Positions 62,771 through 64,000 of a DNA stretch of 64,000 bases are shown here, in pieces. The notes beneath the pieces were generated by a model. The model made no database searches, was not told the DNA's origin, and saw nothing but the letters and a program-made list of their open reading frames with translations. Made by a program: the position numbers and the translations under genes. The number at the start of each line of letters is the position of its first letter. Position 1 is the first letter of the stretch. The stretch spans positions 1,922,001-1,986,000 of the forward strand of contig NZ_CP103289.1 in the NCBI RefSeq assembly GCF_024757985.1, in the 5' to 3' direction. Source of the DNA: Cellulomonas sp. NS3. Lineage in GTDB: Bacteria; Actinomycetota; Actinomycetes; Actinomycetales; Cellulomonadaceae.

Positions 62771-62875
62771 GGGCCGGTGGGGGATCTGGTCGGACGGCGG
62801 AGGGGCCGTTCGACTACACACGACGCGGCGTCACGAGGGGCCGCGCTGCCGGGCACGAGCGCGAGAGGAGGGGTG

Positions 62876-63898
62876 ATGACCGCGGACGACGAGCAGCAGG
62901 CGGTCGACGCTGCGACACGGCACACCCCGGTCCTCCTCGAGCGGTGCGTCGAGCTGCTCGCCCCGGCGCTCGACGCCCCCGGCTCCGTGCTCGTCGACGC
63001 GACGCTCGGCATGGGCGGCCACACCGAGGGCGTCCTGCGTGCGCTGCCGCACGCCAGGGTCGTCGGCCTCGACCGCGACCCGCAGGCGCTCGCGCTCGCG
63101 GGCCGGCGCCTCGAGGCGTTCGGCGACCGCTTCACCGGTGTGCACGCGGTGTACGACGAGATGCCCGACGTGCTGCGCCGGCTCGGGCTGGCGTCCGTCC
63201 AGGGCGTCCTCATGGACCTCGGCGTCTCCTCGCTGCAGCTCGACGAGACGTCCCGCGGGTTCTCCTATTCCCAGGACGCACCGCTCGACATGCGCATGGA
63301 CGCCACCACGGGCATCACCGCGGCCGACGTGCTGAACACGTACGACGAGAAGGCGATCGCCCGCATCCTGCGCGTCTACGGGGAGGAGCGCTTCGCCGGG
63401 CGGATCGCGCGCGAGGTCGTGCGCCGCCGTGCCGAGGCGCCGCTGACCCGCACCGGCGAGCTCGTCGACGTCCTGCGTGCGGCGATCCCGGCGGCGGGGC
63501 GCAAGACGGGCGGCAATCCCGCCAAGCGGACGTTCCAGGCGCTGCGCATCGAGGTGAACGGCGAGCTCGAGGTGCTCGAGCGGGCGCTGCCGGCCGCGGT
63601 CGAGTGCCTGGCCGTCGGCGGGCGCATCGTCGTCGAGGCCTACCACTCGCTCGAGGACCGCCTCGTCAAGCGGGCCCTCGCCGTCGGCGCGACGTCGAGC
63701 GCGCCCCCCGGACTGCCCGTCGAGCCCGAGACGCACCAGCCGTACCTCCGGCTGCTCACGCGAGGCGCCGAGGAGGCGGACGACACCGAGCGCGAGCGCA
63801 ATCCGCGCTCGCAGTCCGTCCGCCTCCGCGCCGCCGAGCGACTTCGCCCCACCCCGCACCACCTGCGCGCCACCACCGCGCCGAGGAGATCCGCATGA
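62876..63898 (+). CDS. rsmH: 16S rRNA (cytosine1402-N4)-methyltransferase RsmH
   Basis: A 340-residue SAM-dependent enzyme that methylates N4 of C1402 in 16S rRNA (formerly MraW). Motifs: [58 protein letters not shown] and [16 protein letters not shown]. Later [16 protein letters not shown] and [14 protein letters not shown]. The ATG at 62876 follows GAGAGGAGGGG; an in-frame upstream extension from 62777 is not conserved. Its stop overlaps the ftsL-like start. Confidence 0.97.
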   Translation: MTADDEQQAVDAATRHTPVLLERCVELLAPALDAPGSVLVDATLGMGGHTEGVLRALPHARVVGLDRDPQALALAGRRLEAFGDRFTGVHAVYDEMPDVLRRLGLASVQGVLMDLGVSSLQLDETSRGFSYSQDAPLDMRMDATTGITAADVLNTYDEKAIARILRVYGEERFAGRIAREVVRRRAEAPLTRTGELVDVLRAAIPAAGRKTGGNPAKRTFQALRIEVNGELEVLERALPAAVECLAVGGRIVVEAYHSLEDRLVKRALAVGATSSAPPGLPVEPETHQPYLRLLTRGAEEADDTERERNPRSQSVRLRAAERLRPTPHHLRATTAPRRSA

Positions 63899-64000
63899 GT
63901 GCTCAGTCCGCCCTCCGCGTCGCCCCTGCCCGTGCACCCCGCCCGAGCTCTCCGCAGGCGGCCCCGCAGACGACGCCGCGGCTGCTGCTCGTCCGGGCGC
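63895..64000 (+). CDS. ftsL: FtsL-like cell-division protein, 5' end only
   Basis: The first 35 codons of a gene starting ATGA over the rsmH stop codon. The visible N-terminus is Ala/Pro/Ser-rich with basic residues and ends ...RLLLVRA at the edge, where a membrane helix may begin. Position after rsmH is that of ftsL in this cluster, but nothing diagnostic of FtsL is visible yet. Confidence 0.6.
   Translation, partial: MSAQSALRVAPARAPRPSSPQAAPQTTPRLLLVRA

Overview
The window is chromosomal backbone DNA from a very GC-rich actinobacterium. G+C looks close to three quarters by eye, third codon positions are almost always G or C, and GTG starts are frequent. Actinobacterial hallmarks include CGAAC-N4-GTTCG LexA boxes, a DUF3046 gene before recA, the lexA / LysM-protein / nrdR trio, an SAV_6107-type HEPN gene before dinB, and direct-repeat MraZ boxes before mraZ. 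My best guess is Micrococcales, perhaps Cellulomonas or a relative, judged only from gene content and order. I see no prophage, insertion sequence, CRISPR array, rRNA or tRNA.

Layout. 1-2.4 kb: the end of a winged-helix (AlkZ-like) gene, and a TetR regulator divergent from a small membrane protein. 2.4-7.0 kb: ftsK, pgsA, a CinA C-terminal-type deamidase and a ClgR-type regulator. 7.2-13.2 kb: the lhr-nei2 DNA repair pair on the minus strand. 13.4-17.2 kb: DUF3046, recA, recX and rny. 17.5-20.9 kb: a gluABCD-type amino-acid ABC transporter. 21.0-22.6 kb: miaB. 22.7-28.5 kb: an unusual module of three YbjN-fold paralogues, a divergent HSP90-family ATPase and a TPR protein. 28.5-37.6 kb: a LigB-like protein, miaA, dapF, a thioredoxin-fold protein, an RsmC-like methyltransferase, hflX, a DinG-type helicase and lactate dehydrogenase. 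37.8-40.0 kb: lexA, a LysM membrane protein and nrdR. 40.0-46.9 kb: an acyl-CoA synthetase under a palindromic operator, DUF5302, serA, a matrixin-like protease and a HelD/HelR-type ATPase. 47.1-50.4 kb: a response-regulator/PP2C phosphatase, a histidine kinase and a single-domain response regulator. 50.5-56.8 kb: PAC2, an MFS transporter, a cold-shock protein, a spermidine-synthase-like protein, HEPN, dinB and DUF3040. 57.2-61.8 kb: a transglutaminase / DUF58 / MoxR operon. 62.2-64.0 kb: the start of the division and cell-wall cluster (mraZ, rsmH, ftsL).

Themes. DNA-damage functions dominate (recA, recX, lexA, LysM protein, dinB, lhr, nei2, dinG). LexA boxes are visible at recA, in the lexA/LysM gap (two boxes) and in the dinB gap, where the box also covers the expected -35 of the divergent spermidine-synthase-like gene. 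tRNA modification at A37 is covered by miaA and miaB. Many genes have no Shine-Dalgarno sequence and instead carry a TANNNT -10 hexamer 6-10 bases before the start codon, which suggests leaderless transcription; this pattern settled several starts.

The two most interesting points are the YbjN x3 / HSP90 / TPR module, which resembles a chaperone-client or chaperone-adaptor system, and MraZ-box-like repeats on the minus strand facing the MoxR / DUF58 / transglutaminase operon, which would link that operon to MraZ control.
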